A DNA stretch of 29,629 nucleotides from CAYQLT01 sp964418425 (GCA_964418425.1 CAYQLT010000030.1:1-29629), one strand, 5' to 3'. Shown: positions 1 to 8,110, counted from the first letter of the stretch. Numbers and translations: made by a program. Notes: generated from the sequence alone by a model not told the origin.

Positions 1-84
1 TCCGCACAGTTCGGTCACCGGAGGCATTCTCATGCCCATGCATAGCCACGTCAATGGCTTGCGGGACGAAAGGCACAGGCCCCG

Positions 85-96
85 GGACAGCTGTCC
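85..96. promoter_or_regulatory. 12-bp perfect palindrome, possible regulator site
   Basis: GGACAGCTGTCC is self-complementary over 12 bp and lies about 55 bp upstream of the candidate -10 at 151-156, a usual distance for an activator site. The palindrome is seen directly; the role is inference. Chance occurrence of a 12-bp palindrome in 30 kb is not negligible. Confidence 0.25.
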
Positions 97-147
97 TCGA
101 CCGCTGGACATTCGACTCAATCCGGGGCCGCCATGCGCCGCTCCATA

Positions 148-156
148 TGCTAGGAT
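148..156 (+). promoter_or_regulatory. Candidate extended -10 promoter for the hydrogenase operon
   Basis: TGCTAGGAT matches the extended -10 pattern TGnTAnnAT. No good -35 hexamer lies 16-18 bp upstream (the region reads CCGCCA), so it would rely on the TG extension or on an activator. A transcript starting near 163 would carry the 195-222 hairpin in its leader. This is based on motif resemblance only. Confidence 0.3.
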
Positions 157-169
157 TTCGACGGAGCCG

Positions 170-202
170 GCCGGGCCGCCCGCCACAGCCGGGCCGCCCG
201 CC
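170..202. repeat. 15-bp direct repeat in the hydrogenase leader
   Basis: GCCGGGCCGCCCGCC occurs at 170-184 and again at 188-202, separated by ACA. The second copy supplies part of the left arm of the adjacent hairpin (195-204). Confidence 0.6.
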
Positions 203-222
203 TCAGCAGCCAGAGGCGGGCG
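195..222 (+). promoter_or_regulatory. Strong GC hairpin in the leader
   Basis: CGCCCGCCTC (195-204) pairs perfectly with GAGGCGGGCG (213-222) around the 8-base loop AGCAGCCA. No T-run follows, so it is not a classical intrinsic terminator. It could be an RNA-stability or attenuation element in the 5' leader, or the end signal of a gene lying left of the window. The structure is seen; the role is inference. Confidence 0.4.
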
Positions 223-308
223 TCGGTTGGCAGGCTCGCCAGGCACCCAGGGAAAAACCGCCACGCGCCCCGGGGACAAGGAAGTGAGACGCACCGGGAA
301 AAGGGGAG

Positions 309-1553
309 ATGTGGGTGACCCAACCACCATCGGCCGCGCACCGTGCTGCCCCCGGCGGCCCCGCCGTCATCGACCTCGACGGCCTGCAGCGCCTGCTGGA
401 CGTCCTCTCCCGTCGGGGGCATCGCGTCATTGGCCCCACAGTCCGGGACGGTGCCATCGTGTACGACGAAATCGCCTCGGTCGAGCAGCTACCCGCCGGT
501 TGGACCGAGGAGCAGGGGCCCGGAACCTACCGGCTCAAGCGGCGCCAGGATCGAGCCCTGTTCGGCTATGCGGTCGGCCCCCGCTCCTTCAAGCAATGGC
601 TGTACCCTCCTTCCCTGCGCCTGTGGCAGGCCGTGCGGCGAAACGGCAACGTCACCTTCGTGGAGGATGCGGAGCCTGTCCCCCGCTTCGCCTTCATCGG
701 CGCCAGGGCATGCGAACTCCACGCGATCGCCATCCAGGACCGGGTGTTCCTGGGCGGGCCCTACCAGGAACCCAGCTACCGGGCCCGCCGCGACCAGGTC
801 TTCATCGTGGCGGTGCAGTGCACCCAACCCTCAGGGACCTGCTTTTGCGCGTCGATGGGTACCGGGCCACGGGCCGATTCGGGGTTCGACCTGGCCCTCA
901 CGGAACTTCCGGCCGGCGAAAAGTCGCGCTTTCTGGTAGAGGTGGGAAGCCAGGCGGGCGCCGAGGTCCTGGAACAGATCCCCCACCGTCCCCCATCGGG
1001 GGGCGAGGCCGAGCAAGCCGCCCAGCTGGTGGCGCAGGCGGCCCGCCGCATGGGGCGGGTTCTGGAAACAGAGGGCCTGCGGGAGGCGCTGTACGCCAAC
1101 CTGGAACATCCGCGCTGGGATGCGGTGGCCGCGCGCTGTCTCAGCTGCGCGAACTGCACCATGGTCTGCCCCACCTGTTTTTGCGCCACGGTGGAGGACG
1201 TCACGGATCTGAGCGGCGAAACCGCCGAACGCTGGCGCCGCTGGGATTCGTGTTTCACCCTGGCCTTCTCCTATATCCACGGCGGAACCGTGCGGAGCTC
1301 GGCCCGTTCCCGTTACCGCCAGTGGATGACCCACAAACTTGCCACCTGGGTCGACCAGTTCGGCACGTTTGGCTGCGTCGGCTGCGGGCGCTGCATCACG
1401 TGGTGCCCGGTGGGCATCGACATCACGGAGGAGGCCCGGGCCATCCGGGAAACGGCGGCGGGCGGCAGCAACGGTGCGGGGGGAGGCAGCGCTGGAGATG
1501 GAAAACCTGGTTCGGCTGCTGAAGGAGCACCCGTTTCTGCAGGGTCTGGCTGA
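309..1553 (+). CDS. hydB: [NiFe] hydrogenase (group 3b / sulfhydrogenase) beta subunit, 4Fe-4S protein
   Basis: This is the electron-transfer subunit of the NAD(P)-linked cytoplasmic hydrogenase. It would relay electrons between the flavin subunit and the hydrogenase small subunit. The N-terminal 250 residues carry the family hallmarks ARACELHAI (133-140) and CTQPSGTCFCASMGTGP (171-187). Two 4Fe-4S motifs follow: C277-x2-C280-x2-C283-x3-C287, and C356-x2-C359-x2-C362-x3-C366. Extra cysteines at 290 and 292 follow the first motif. The length of 414 residues includes a Gly/Ser/Ala-rich tail (about 382-414) that overlaps the next gene by 56 bp. The ATG at 309 directly abuts the SD, so the GTG at 315, six bases after GGGGAG, may be the real start. 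It heads the operon. Confidence 0.92.
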   Translation: MWVTQPPSAAHRAAPGGPAVIDLDGLQRLLDVLSRRGHRVIGPTVRDGAIVYDEIASVEQLPAGWTEEQGPGTYRLKRRQDRALFGYAVGPRSFKQWLYPPSLRLWQAVRRNGNVTFVEDAEPVPRFAFIGARACELHAIAIQDRVFLGGPYQEPSYRARRDQVFIVAVQCTQPSGTCFCASMGTGPRADSGFDLALTELPAGEKSRFLVEVGSQAGAEVLEQIPHRPPSGGEAEQAAQLVAQAARRMGRVLETEGLREALYANLEHPRWDAVAARCLSCANCTMVCPTCFCATVEDVTDLSGETAERWRRWDSCFTLAFSYIHGGTVRSSARSRYRQWMTHKLATWVDQFGTFGCVGCGRCITWCPVGIDITEEARAIRETAAGGSNGAGGGSAGDGKPGSAAEGAPVSAGSG

Positions 1554-1959
1554 GCAGCACCTCCAGACCCTGGTCCCGTGCGCGGCCAACGTGCGTTTCG
1601 AAGCGGGGCAGTGGGTGCTGCGGGAAGGCGAGGAAGCCCGGCAGTTCTACCTGTTGCGCTCCGGGCAGGTCGCCATCGAGGTGTACGTTCCCGGGCGCGG
1701 CTCTGTCTGCATCCAGACCCTGGGGGAGGGGGACGTGCTGGGCTGGTCGTGGCTCGTTACGCCTTACCGGTGGCATTTCGACGCCCGAGCCCTGCAGCTG
1801 ACCCGTGCCATCTCCCTGGACGCAGGCTGCCTGCGAGCCCGCTCGGAAGAGGACCACGAACTGGGCTATGAGCTCCTGCGGCGGTTCGTCCCGGTCATCC
1901 TGCAGCGCCTTCAGGCCGCTCGGCTGCAGCTTCTGGACATCTATCGCGCGAACGGGTAG
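1498..1959 (+). CDS. Stand-alone cyclic-nucleotide-binding-fold (Crp/Fnr sensor-type) protein
   Basis: This 153-residue protein has a CNB-type beta-roll (about residues 10-105: FLQGL, FEAGQWVLREGEEARQFYLLRSGQVAIE, LGEGDVLGWSWL) followed by C-terminal helices (about 115-150). There is no helix-turn-helix, so it is not a classical Crp/Fnr transcription factor. Its phosphate-binding-cassette region reads GDVLGWSWLVTPYRWHFDARAL (79-99) rather than the canonical GE...RAA, so the ligand may not be cAMP. Small proteins of this kind occur beside group 3b hydrogenase genes in other bacteria (from memory). The ATG at 1498 was chosen because the fold starts there. The gene overlaps the beta subunit by 56 bp and abuts the gamma subunit, so it is probably translated in step with them. 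A role in sensing or modulating the hydrogenase is inference. Confidence 0.85.
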   Translation: MENLVRLLKEHPFLQGLAEQHLQTLVPCAANVRFEAGQWVLREGEEARQFYLLRSGQVAIEVYVPGRGSVCIQTLGEGDVLGWSWLVTPYRWHFDARALQLTRAISLDAGCLRARSEEDHELGYELLRRFVPVILQRLQAARLQLLDIYRANG

Positions 1960-2886
1960 GTGAAGGACTTGTCGCCACAACCCGCAGGTGTGCAAACGGC
2001 GGAAGCCGAAGGAACACCAGCCGGCCTCTCCCCGGTTCCCGGCGCTGTCCCTTCCACCCCGTCGAACCCCTTCCTGCCCGCTTTCTTCCGGGTCGAACGG
2101 GTGCGCCGGGAGACGCCCGACACGTTCACCCTGACCCTGCGCCCCCCACAGGAGGGGGCGAGCTTCTCCTTCGTCCCCGGCCAGTTCAACATGCTGTGGC
2201 GCTTCGGTGTGGGCGAGGTGCCCATCTCCATCAGCGGCGACCCGGCCAGACCGCAGAGTTTGGTCCACACGTTGCGGGCGGTCGGGGCAGTTACCCGGAG
2301 CCTGGCAGCCCTGAAGCCGGGCGAGACGGTGGGCGTGCGGGGCCCTTTTGGCTCGGGATGGCCGGCCGATGCGGCCCGGGGCAAGGACGTGGTCGTAGTG
2401 GCCGGCGGGATCGGGCTGGCGCCGCTGCGGCCTCTCATCTACCTCTTGCTGGCGCGCCGCCAGGAGTACGGGCGGGTGGTGCTGCTGTACGGAGCCCGCA
2501 CCCCGGCCGACCTCCTTTACCGGCGGGAACTGGAGCAGTGGCGGGGCCGTTTTGATGTGGACGTGCTGGTCACGGTGGATCGGGCGGACGCCGGCTGGCG
2601 GGGGCACGTGGGGGTCGTGACGGCTCTGTTCGCTCGCTGCTATTTCGACCCCGACGAATGCGTCGCGATGGTCTGCGGGCCCGAGGTGATGATGCGCTTC
2701 ACCGTCGCCCAGCTGCAGGCCCGGGGGGTTGGCGACGACCGCATTTACCTGTCCATGGAACGCAACATGAAGTGCGCCGTGGGGTTCTGCGGCCACTGCC
2801 AGTTCGGCCCCACCTTCGTCTGCAAGGACGGGCCGGTGTTCCGCTACGACCGGATCCGGGCGTTTTTCGGAAAGAGGGAGATGTGA
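1960..2886 (+). CDS. hydG: [NiFe] hydrogenase (group 3b) gamma subunit, FAD/NAD(P)-binding reductase
   Basis: This is the diaphorase subunit that exchanges electrons with NAD(P)(H). It has a ferredoxin-reductase-type FAD barrel (about 43-135, with PISIS at 88-92 in the RxYS-like flavin site), an NAD(P)-binding lobe beginning GGIGLAPL (149-156), and a C-terminal 2Fe-2S motif C272-x4-C277-x2-C280-x7-C288. The 308 residues include a Pro/Ala-rich N-terminal extension of about 38 residues before the FAD domain. GTG at 1960 follows the TAG of the previous gene with no spacer. The order beta-gamma-small-large matches the Pyrococcus hydBGDA operons apart from the inserted CNB gene. Confidence 0.93.
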   Translation: MKDLSPQPAGVQTAEAEGTPAGLSPVPGAVPSTPSNPFLPAFFRVERVRRETPDTFTLTLRPPQEGASFSFVPGQFNMLWRFGVGEVPISISGDPARPQSLVHTLRAVGAVTRSLAALKPGETVGVRGPFGSGWPADAARGKDVVVVAGGIGLAPLRPLIYLLLARRQEYGRVVLLYGARTPADLLYRRELEQWRGRFDVDVLVTVDRADAGWRGHVGVVTALFARCYFDPDECVAMVCGPEVMMRFTVAQLQARGVGDDRIYLSMERNMKCAVGFCGHCQFGPTFVCKDGPVFRYDRIRAFFGKREM

Positions 2887-2888
2887 GC

Positions 2889-3699
2889 GTGGCGACCCGG
2901 CGCAAGCCCACCCTCGCGGTCTGGAAGTTCGCCTCCTGCGACGGGTGCCAGCTGAGCCTGCTCGACCTGGAAGACGAGCTTCTGGCGGTGGCGGGTGCGG
3001 TGGAGATCGCTTACTTCCCTGAGGCGACCCGGGCCCGCGTGCGGGGGCCTTACGACATCTCCCTGGTGGAAGGCAGCATCACGACGCCCGGCGACCTGGA
3101 ACACATCCGGGAGATCCGCCGACTGTCGCGGTTTTTGGTCACCATCGGGGCCTGCGCCACGGCAGGGGGTATCCAGGCCCTGCGCAACTTCCAGGACGTG
3201 GCGGAGTTCATCCGCACCGTCTACGCCACCCCGGAGTACATCCGCACGCTGGAGCGCTCCACCCCCATCGCCGACCACGTCCCCGTCGACCTGGAGCTGA
3301 GGGGCTGCCCCGTCAACAAGCGTCAGCTGCTGGAGGTGCTCAGCGCGTATCTCCACGGCCGCCGCCCCAACCTGCCCTCCTACAGCGTCTGCGTCGAGTG
3401 CAAGCGGCAGGGAAACGTGTGCGTGATGGTAGCCCGAGGGGTGCCCTGCCTGGGCCCGGTCACCCAGGCCGGCTGCGGGGCTTTGTGCCCGTCGTACGCC
3501 AGGGGGTGCTACGGCTGCTTCGGCCCGATGGAGTCGCCCAACACGGGCTCCCTGGGGGCCTGGTGGCAGGAGCAGCTGGGCCGCTCGCCCTCCGAGGTTG
3601 AACGGGCCTTCCACACCTTCAACGCCTGGGCCGAGGCGTTCCGTAGCCCTCCGGGCCCCGGCGGCCGGGATACCCCGGCAAGTCCAGGCCCGGCGGGCG
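2889..3699 (+). CDS. hydD: [NiFe] hydrogenase (group 3b) small (delta) subunit, 3' end lost in gap
   Basis: This subunit carries three 4Fe-4S clusters from the active site towards the beta/gamma subunits. The proximal cluster ligands are C17-x2-C20 (FASCDGCQLSLL), C89 (IGACATAGGI) and C140 (GCPVNKRQ). The C-terminal half has the 3b-type array CVECKRQGNVC (168-178), PCLGPVTQAGCGALCPS (186-202) and GCYGCFGP (206-213). There is no Tat signal, so it is cytoplasmic. About 270 residues are visible and the conserved core is complete; the last codons fall in the N gap. GTG at 2889 lies 8 bases after GGGAG (2876-2880). GTG at 2883, which overlaps the previous stop, is the alternative but has only 2 bases of spacing. 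Confidence 0.92.
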
Positions 3700-3799
3700 N
3701 NNNNNNNNNNNNNNNNNNNNNNNNNNNNNNNNNNNNNNNNNNNNNNNNNNNNNNNNNNNNNNNNNNNNNNNNNNNNNNNNNNNNNNNNNNNNNNNNNNN
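3700..3799. other. Scaffold gap (100 N) between hydD and hydA
   Basis: A run of exactly 100 N, the usual placeholder for an unknown length. It hides the last codons of the small subunit and the first few dozen codons of the large subunit. Confidence 0.95.
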
Positions 3800-5035
3800 C
3801 AGGCCCGGCTGGAGATCTTCGAGCCACCCCGCTTCTTCGAGGCATTCCTTCGGGGCAGGGCCTTCACCGAAGCCCCCGATATCACCGCGCGCATCTGCGG
3901 CATCTGCCCGGTCGCTTACCAGATGAGCAGCTGCCATGCCATGGAGGCGGCGCTGGGTGTACGGGTGGACGGGGCGCTGCGGGAGCTGCGCCGCCTGCTT
4001 TACTGCGGGGAGTGGATCGAAAGCCACGCTCTGCATGTCTACATGCTCCACGCGCCCGATTTCCTGGGATACGACGACGCGCTGCGCATGGCCCGAGACC
4101 ACCCGCAGGCCGTGGCGCGGGGGCTACGCATGAAAAAGGCCGGCAACGAGCTCGTCCGCCTGCTGGGCGGGCGAGAGATCCACCCCATCAACGTGTGCGT
4201 CGGGGGCTTTTACCGGGTCCCGACCCGGGCCGAACTGGTGGCGCTGGAGGACGAGTTGAAGTGGGGCCTGCAGGCGGCGTTGGAGACGGTTCGCTGGGTA
4301 TCGGGCTTCGACTTCCCGGACTTCGAGCGGGACTACGAATTGGTCGCCCTGCGCCATCCCGGGGAGTATCCCTTCAACGAGGGGCGCATCGTCTCCAACA
4401 AGGGACTGGATATCGACGTGCGGGAGTACGACGCCCACTTCGTGGAAACCCAGGTGCCCCATTCCAACGCCCTTCACTCGGCCATCGCCGGCCGGGGAAG
4501 CTACCTGTGCGGCCCCCTGGCTCGCCTCAACCTCAACTTCGACCGGCTGTCGCCTCTGGCCGCGCAGGCCCTGAAGGAAACCGGTGTGGCGCTTCCCTGG
4601 CGCAACCCCTTCCTGAGCATCGTGGCCCGCAGCATCGAGATGGTCTACGCGTTCGAGGAGGCGCTTCGGATCATCGCCTCGTATGAGCCGCCGGATCGGC
4701 CCCGGCTGGAGATACCCGACCGCCCGCCCCGGGCGGCCACGGGTCAGGGCTACGCGGAAGGCCACGGGTGCACGGAGGCACCCAGGGGAATCCTCTACCA
4801 CCGCTACCGCATCGGCCCGGAGGGACTCATCGAGGACGCCAAGATCGTCCCGCCCACCGCGCAGAACCTGGCTTCGGTGGAGGAGGACCTGCGGCAGCTG
4901 GTACCCCGGCTGCTGAACCTTCCCCGGCCGGAGCTGACGTGGAAGTGCGAGCAGGCCATCCGCAACTATGACCCGTGCATCTCCTGCGCCACGCACTTCC
5001 TGACCATTCACCTGGAAGAGGAACCCCAGCGGTGA
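3800..5035 (+). CDS. hydA: [NiFe] hydrogenase (group 3b) large (alpha) catalytic subunit, 5' end lost in gap
   Basis: This subunit carries the Ni-Fe active site for reversible H2 oxidation. The visible 411 residues open at QARLEIFEPPRFFEAFLRG, which in this family lies a few dozen residues from the start. The L1 motif is RICGICPVAYQMSSC, with Tyr where many groups have His, as is typical of group 3b. The L2 motif is DPCISCATH near the C-terminus, followed by FLTIHLEEEPQR, the short tail expected to be removed after His by the endopeptidase encoded next. All four active-site cysteines are standard cysteines with no selenocysteine codon. The stop overlaps the protease start (GTGA). Confidence 0.93.
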   Translation, partial: QARLEIFEPPRFFEAFLRGRAFTEAPDITARICGICPVAYQMSSCHAMEAALGVRVDGALRELRRLLYCGEWIESHALHVYMLHAPDFLGYDDALRMARDHPQAVARGLRMKKAGNELVRLLGGREIHPINVCVGGFYRVPTRAELVALEDELKWGLQAALETVRWVSGFDFPDFERDYELVALRHPGEYPFNEGRIVSNKGLDIDVREYDAHFVETQVPHSNALHSAIAGRGSYLCGPLARLNLNFDRLSPLAAQALKETGVALPWRNPFLSIVARSIEMVYAFEEALRIIASYEPPDRPRLEIPDRPPRAATGQGYAEGHGCTEAPRGILYHRYRIGPEGLIEDAKIVPPTAQNLASVEEDLRQLVPRLLNLPRPELTWKCEQAIRNYDPCISCATHFLTIHLEEEPQR

Positions 5036-5595
5036 ACGGCGGAGCCGAACGCGCCGGGGCCCGGTTTGCACCCGCCCGAGCCCGAAGGGAACCGGGTGAG
5101 ACGAAAAGCAGCCCCCGGATCCGGGTGGTCGGGGCAGGGAATCCTTTCGCAGGCGACGACGGCGCCGGTATCGAGGTGATCCGGAGGCTGAGGGGGCTCG
5201 GCGTGGACCCGGACGTGGAGCTGGTGGAGGCGGCCGATGCGGGGACCCTGTTGGAGGCGCTCCAGGGAATCGCCAAAGCGGTGGTGGTGGACGCAGCCGT
5301 CCCCCACGCCCCTGGCGGAACCGTTTCAGCAGGCACCGTGCTGCGCCTGGCTCCCGATCAGCTCGCCGGGGCCGGACTTACCGCCCTTTCCACCCACGGC
5401 ATCCGGGTTGCCGACATCATCCAGCTCGCGCGAATGGTGAACCCCGAGACCGTCGCCCGTACCATCGTGGTGATCGCCATCCTGGTCGAACCACAGCGGT
5501 GCGTCCTCGGTGCGGGGCTGTCCGCGGCCACCTCCGAGGCGGTGGATCGAGCCGTGCGGATGGTGCAGGAGGAGTGCGAGCGCCCGGATGGGTGA
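5032..5595 (+). CDS. Hydrogenase maturation endopeptidase (HyaD/HybD/HycI family)
   Basis: This nickel-dependent aspartic-type protease clips the C-terminal tail of the large subunit after Ni insertion. The family motif GAGNPFAGDDGAG (34-46) supplies a metal-binding acidic residue. AADAGTLLEAL (67-77) carries the second acidic ligand and STHGIRVADIIQLA (120-133) carries the conserved His122. It has 187 residues, the first 28 being an Ala/Arg-rich extension not needed by the fold. GTG at 5032 overlaps the hydA stop by 4 bases, with GAGGA about 10 bases upstream. A conventional start nearer the core is possible but none has better support. Confidence 0.9.
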   Translation: MNGGAERAGARFAPARARREPGETKSSPRIRVVGAGNPFAGDDGAGIEVIRRLRGLGVDPDVELVEAADAGTLLEALQGIAKAVVVDAAVPHAPGGTVSAGTVLRLAPDQLAGAGLTALSTHGIRVADIIQLARMVNPETVARTIVVIAILVEPQRCVLGAGLSAATSEAVDRAVRMVQEECERPDG

Positions 5596-8110
5596 CGCCC
5601 CTGGGGCCACGCCCGACGGGTCGGCCGCGTCCCGGTGCCGCAAGGCGGTGCGGGTGCACGGGACGGTTCAGGGCGTGGGGTTCCGGCCGTTCGTCTACCT
5701 GACGGCCACCGCCCTGGGGCTGGGCGGCTGGGTTCGCAACGAATCCGGGTCTGTCTACATCGAGGTCGAGGGCGCTCCCGGCGCAGTCGAAGCGTTTTGC
5801 CAGGCGCTACGCACGAGCGCCCCGCCCCTGGCGGTGGTTCGGGAGGTCACGGCGTGGGAGCTGCCGTGCCGGGGCGAGACGGTCTTTGCGGTTCAGGAGA
5901 GCCTGACGCACGGTGGTGTCTTGCCGGCGGTTCCGGCCGAGGCGGCCACCTGCGCGGCTTGCCTGGAGGAGGTCCGGGACCGGCGGCAGCGGCGCTTTCG
6001 CTACCCCTTCACCAACTGCACGGCTTGCGGGCCGCGCTATTCCATCATCGAGGCTTTGCCGTACGACCGGCGCCGAACGACCATGAAGGCCTTCCCGCTG
6101 TGCGATGCGTGCGAGCAAGAGTACCACGACCCGCGGGACCGGCGGTTCCACGCCGAGCCCATCGCGTGCCCCCGTTGCGGCCCGAAGCTGGAGCTGTGGA
6201 GCCCCTCCGGCGCCTGCCTGGCGGCCGGGGAGGCGGCGCTGGCCCGGGCGGCCGACGCGCTGCGCAGCGGCGCCATCGTGGCCCTCAAGGGGCTGGGCGG
6301 CTTTCAGCTGCTGGTGGACGCCCGAAGCGAGGAGGCGGTCCGGCGCCTTCGGCAGCGCAAGCGCCGGGAGGAGAAGCCGCTGGCGGTGATGTTCCCCACC
6401 CTGGAGATGGTGCGGGCGGCCTGCCACGTGTCGGAGGAAGAGGAGCGCCTGCTCACCTCGCCGCAGGCTCCCATCGTGCTCTTGCGGCGCCGGTCGCCCA
6501 AAGCCGGGAACAGCTTCGGGAACCGGGCTACGGCAGCGGCTGCGCCACCGACCGTGGCACCCAGCGTGGCGCCGGGAAACCCCTACCTGGGGGTCATGCT
6601 GCCCTACACGCCCCTTCACCACCTGCTGATGGAAGAGCTCGGCTTTGCGGTGGTCTGCACCAGCGGCAACTTGAGCGAGGAGCCCATCTGCATCGACAAC
6701 GAGGAAGCCCTGCGCCGCCTGAAGGGGATCGCCGACCTCTTCGTGGTGCACGATCGTCCCATCCGCCGCCACGTGGACGACTCGGTGGCCGTCGTCGTGG
6801 CCGGTGAGCCCATGCTTTGGCGCAGGGCGCGGGGCTATGCGCCGCTCCCGGTCTTCGTGGGGCGCCGCCTGCCCGCCGTCCTGGCGGTGGGCGGGCACCT
6901 CAAGAACACCGTGGCGGTCTGCACGGGTTCGGAGGTGGTGCTCAGCCAGCACATCGGCGACCTGGAGACGGCTGAGACGGTGGCGGCTTTCGAGCGGGTC
7001 ATCGAGGATTTGCTGGGCTTCTTCCGGCTTGAGGTGGAACGGGTGGCCTGCGACCTGCACCCCGACTACGTCTCGTCTCGCTTTGCCGAACGCTTCAGCC
7101 GGGAGCGGGGGGTGCCGCTGGTGCGGGTGCAGCATCACCACGCCCACGTGGCGGCCTGCATGGCCGAGCACGGCCTGCGGGGGCCCGTGCTGGGCGTGGC
7201 GTGGGATGGGACCGGCTACGGCCCGGACGGCACCCTGTGGGGAGGGGAGTTCCTGGTGGTCGACGAAGGGGGGTTTCGCCGTACCGCGCACCTGCGCCCC
7301 TTCCGGCTGCCCGGCGGGGAGGCGGCGGTGCGGGAGCCCAGGCGCAGCGCGTTGGGGCTGTTGTTTGCCCTAGACGGGCAGGTCACCTCCTGGCGCTTGG
7401 GCTCGGGGCCTGGCGAGGCCGGCGGCCGGGGCGTCGGACGGACGCCGGCTGCGGCCTTTGGCTTCTCGGAGCCGGAGCTTCGCGTGGTCGAGGCCATGTT
7501 GCGGCGGGGGGTGAACGCCCCCGTCACCACCAGCGCGGGACGGCTATTTGACGCGGTGGCTGCGCTGGTGGGGCTGCGGTGGCGCTCGAGCTTTGAAGGG
7601 CAGGCGGCCATGGAGCTGGAGTTTGCGGCCGAGCCGGGAGAGCCCCTCCCTATCCCGGGAGAGCGCCTTGCCATCCCGGGCCGTGCGGGAGAGACTTACC
7701 CCTTCCCACTGCAAGGGGAGGGTGGCAACGGCCGCCTCGACGAAGGGCCCTGGGTGGCCGACTGGGGCCCGATGGTGCGCGCGCTCCTGGAGGATCTGCA
7801 TCACGGGGTGCCGGTGGGGCGCATCAGCCTTCGCTTCCATAACGCCCTCGTGGGCCTCATCGGAGCCGTGGCCGAGAGGGCCGGCCTCCCGGAGGTGGTG
7901 CTCACGGGCGGCTGTTTTCAAAACCGCTACCTGACGCAGCGCGCCGCGGCCCACCTGAGGGAGAGGGGTTTCAGGGTCTACACGCACCGGCTCGTCCCGC
8001 CCAACGACGGCGGGATCGCCCTGGGGCAGGCCCTGGTGGCGGCGGGCAGCCGCCGCCGCGGGCAGGCCGGTGAGGAGGTGGAAGGCCATGTGCCTGGGGA
8101 TCCCCGGTAA
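5588..8110 (+). CDS. hypF: Carbamoyltransferase HypF
   Basis: HypF uses carbamoyl phosphate and ATP to make the thiocarboxamide on HypE that becomes the CN ligands of the Fe atom. All four modules are visible in the 840 residues: acylphosphatase (VQGVGFRPF, 27-35); two zinc-finger repeats (C122-x2-C125 with C144-x2-C147, and C172-x2-C175 with C194-x2-C197); a YrdC-like domain (about 215-420, KGLGGFQLL and LPYTPLHHLLM); and a Kae1-like domain (QHHHAHVAACMAEH at 515-528, DGTGYGPDGTLWGGE, TGGCFQNRYL at 773-782). Two low-complexity inserts stand out, at about 305-328 in the YrdC domain and 682-718 in the Kae1 domain; the second is built on a short DNA repeat. ATG at 5588 overlaps the protease stop. 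Confidence 0.95.
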   Translation: MGDAPGATPDGSAASRCRKAVRVHGTVQGVGFRPFVYLTATALGLGGWVRNESGSVYIEVEGAPGAVEAFCQALRTSAPPLAVVREVTAWELPCRGETVFAVQESLTHGGVLPAVPAEAATCAACLEEVRDRRQRRFRYPFTNCTACGPRYSIIEALPYDRRRTTMKAFPLCDACEQEYHDPRDRRFHAEPIACPRCGPKLELWSPSGACLAAGEAALARAADALRSGAIVALKGLGGFQLLVDARSEEAVRRLRQRKRREEKPLAVMFPTLEMVRAACHVSEEEERLLTSPQAPIVLLRRRSPKAGNSFGNRATAAAAPPTVAPSVAPGNPYLGVMLPYTPLHHLLMEELGFAVVCTSGNLSEEPICIDNEEALRRLKGIADLFVVHDRPIRRHVDDSVAVVVAGEPMLWRRARGYAPLPVFVGRRLPAVLAVGGHLKNTVAVCTGSEVVLSQHIGDLETAETVAAFERVIEDLLGFFRLEVERVACDLHPDYVSSRFAERFSRERGVPLVRVQHHHAHVAACMAEHGLRGPVLGVAWDGTGYGPDGTLWGGEFLVVDEGGFRRTAHLRPFRLPGGEAAVREPRRSALGLLFALDGQVTSWRLGSGPGEAGGRGVGRTPAAAFGFSEPELRVVEAMLRRGVNAPVTTSAGRLFDAVAALVGLRWRSSFEGQAAMELEFAAEPGEPLPIPGERLAIPGRAGETYPFPLQGEGGNGRLDEGPWVADWGPMVRALLEDLHHGVPVGRISLRFHNALVGLIGAVAERAGLPEVVLTGGCFQNRYLTQRAAAHLRERGFRVYTHRLVPPNDGGIALGQALVAAGSRRRGQAGEEVEGHVPGDPR
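7631..7747 (+). repeat. Short-repeat insert inside hypF
   Basis: CGGGAGAG occurs three times (7635-7642, 7656-7663, 7686-7693) and ATCCCGGG twice (7652-7659, 7673-7680). CCCCTT (7699-7704) faces AAGGGG (7713-7718) as an inverted repeat. The spacings (21 and 30 bp) keep the reading frame. The encoded Pro/Gly/Glu-rich stretch (about residues 682-720) lies between conserved blocks of the Kae1-like domain. It looks like an in-frame expansion or a captured palindromic repeat. Confidence 0.5.

Larger units (their letters stand above)
1..308. other. Non-coding leader upstream of the hydrogenase operon
   Basis: I see no convincing gene in this stretch. Open frames here run on into frames that are shadows of the hydrogenase beta gene. 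It contains a 12-bp palindrome (85-96), a possible extended -10 promoter (148-156), a 15-bp direct repeat (170-184 and 188-202) and a 10-bp-stem hairpin (195-222), each listed separately. The last 8 bases (AAGGGGAG, 301-308) form the SD region of the first gene. It is the obvious place for transcriptional and post-transcriptional control of the hydrogenase operon. Confidence 0.6.

Noticed and set aside
195..222. Intrinsic terminator of an upstream gene
   Set aside because: The hairpin is strong but no T-run follows on either strand, so I list it only as a structured element.
32..1522. 496-residue open frame overlapping the hydrogenase beta gene
   Set aside because: It is a +1 shadow frame rich in Arg, Pro and Gly. 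The overlapping frame has clear HydB motifs and cysteine clusters.
1423..2796. 457-residue open frame on the - strand antisense to the CNB and gamma subunit genes
   Set aside because: There are no domain signatures and it lies opposite two well-supported genes.
3700..3799. Fusion of hydrogenase small and large subunits suggested by frames open through the N run
   Set aside because: Frames are open only because N codons are not stops. The frame before the gap (small subunit) and after it (large subunit) differ, and in the family these are separate proteins.
5807..7291. 494-residue open frame on the - strand antisense to hypF
   Set aside because: It is a shadow of the HypF frame, whose four domains are all conserved.
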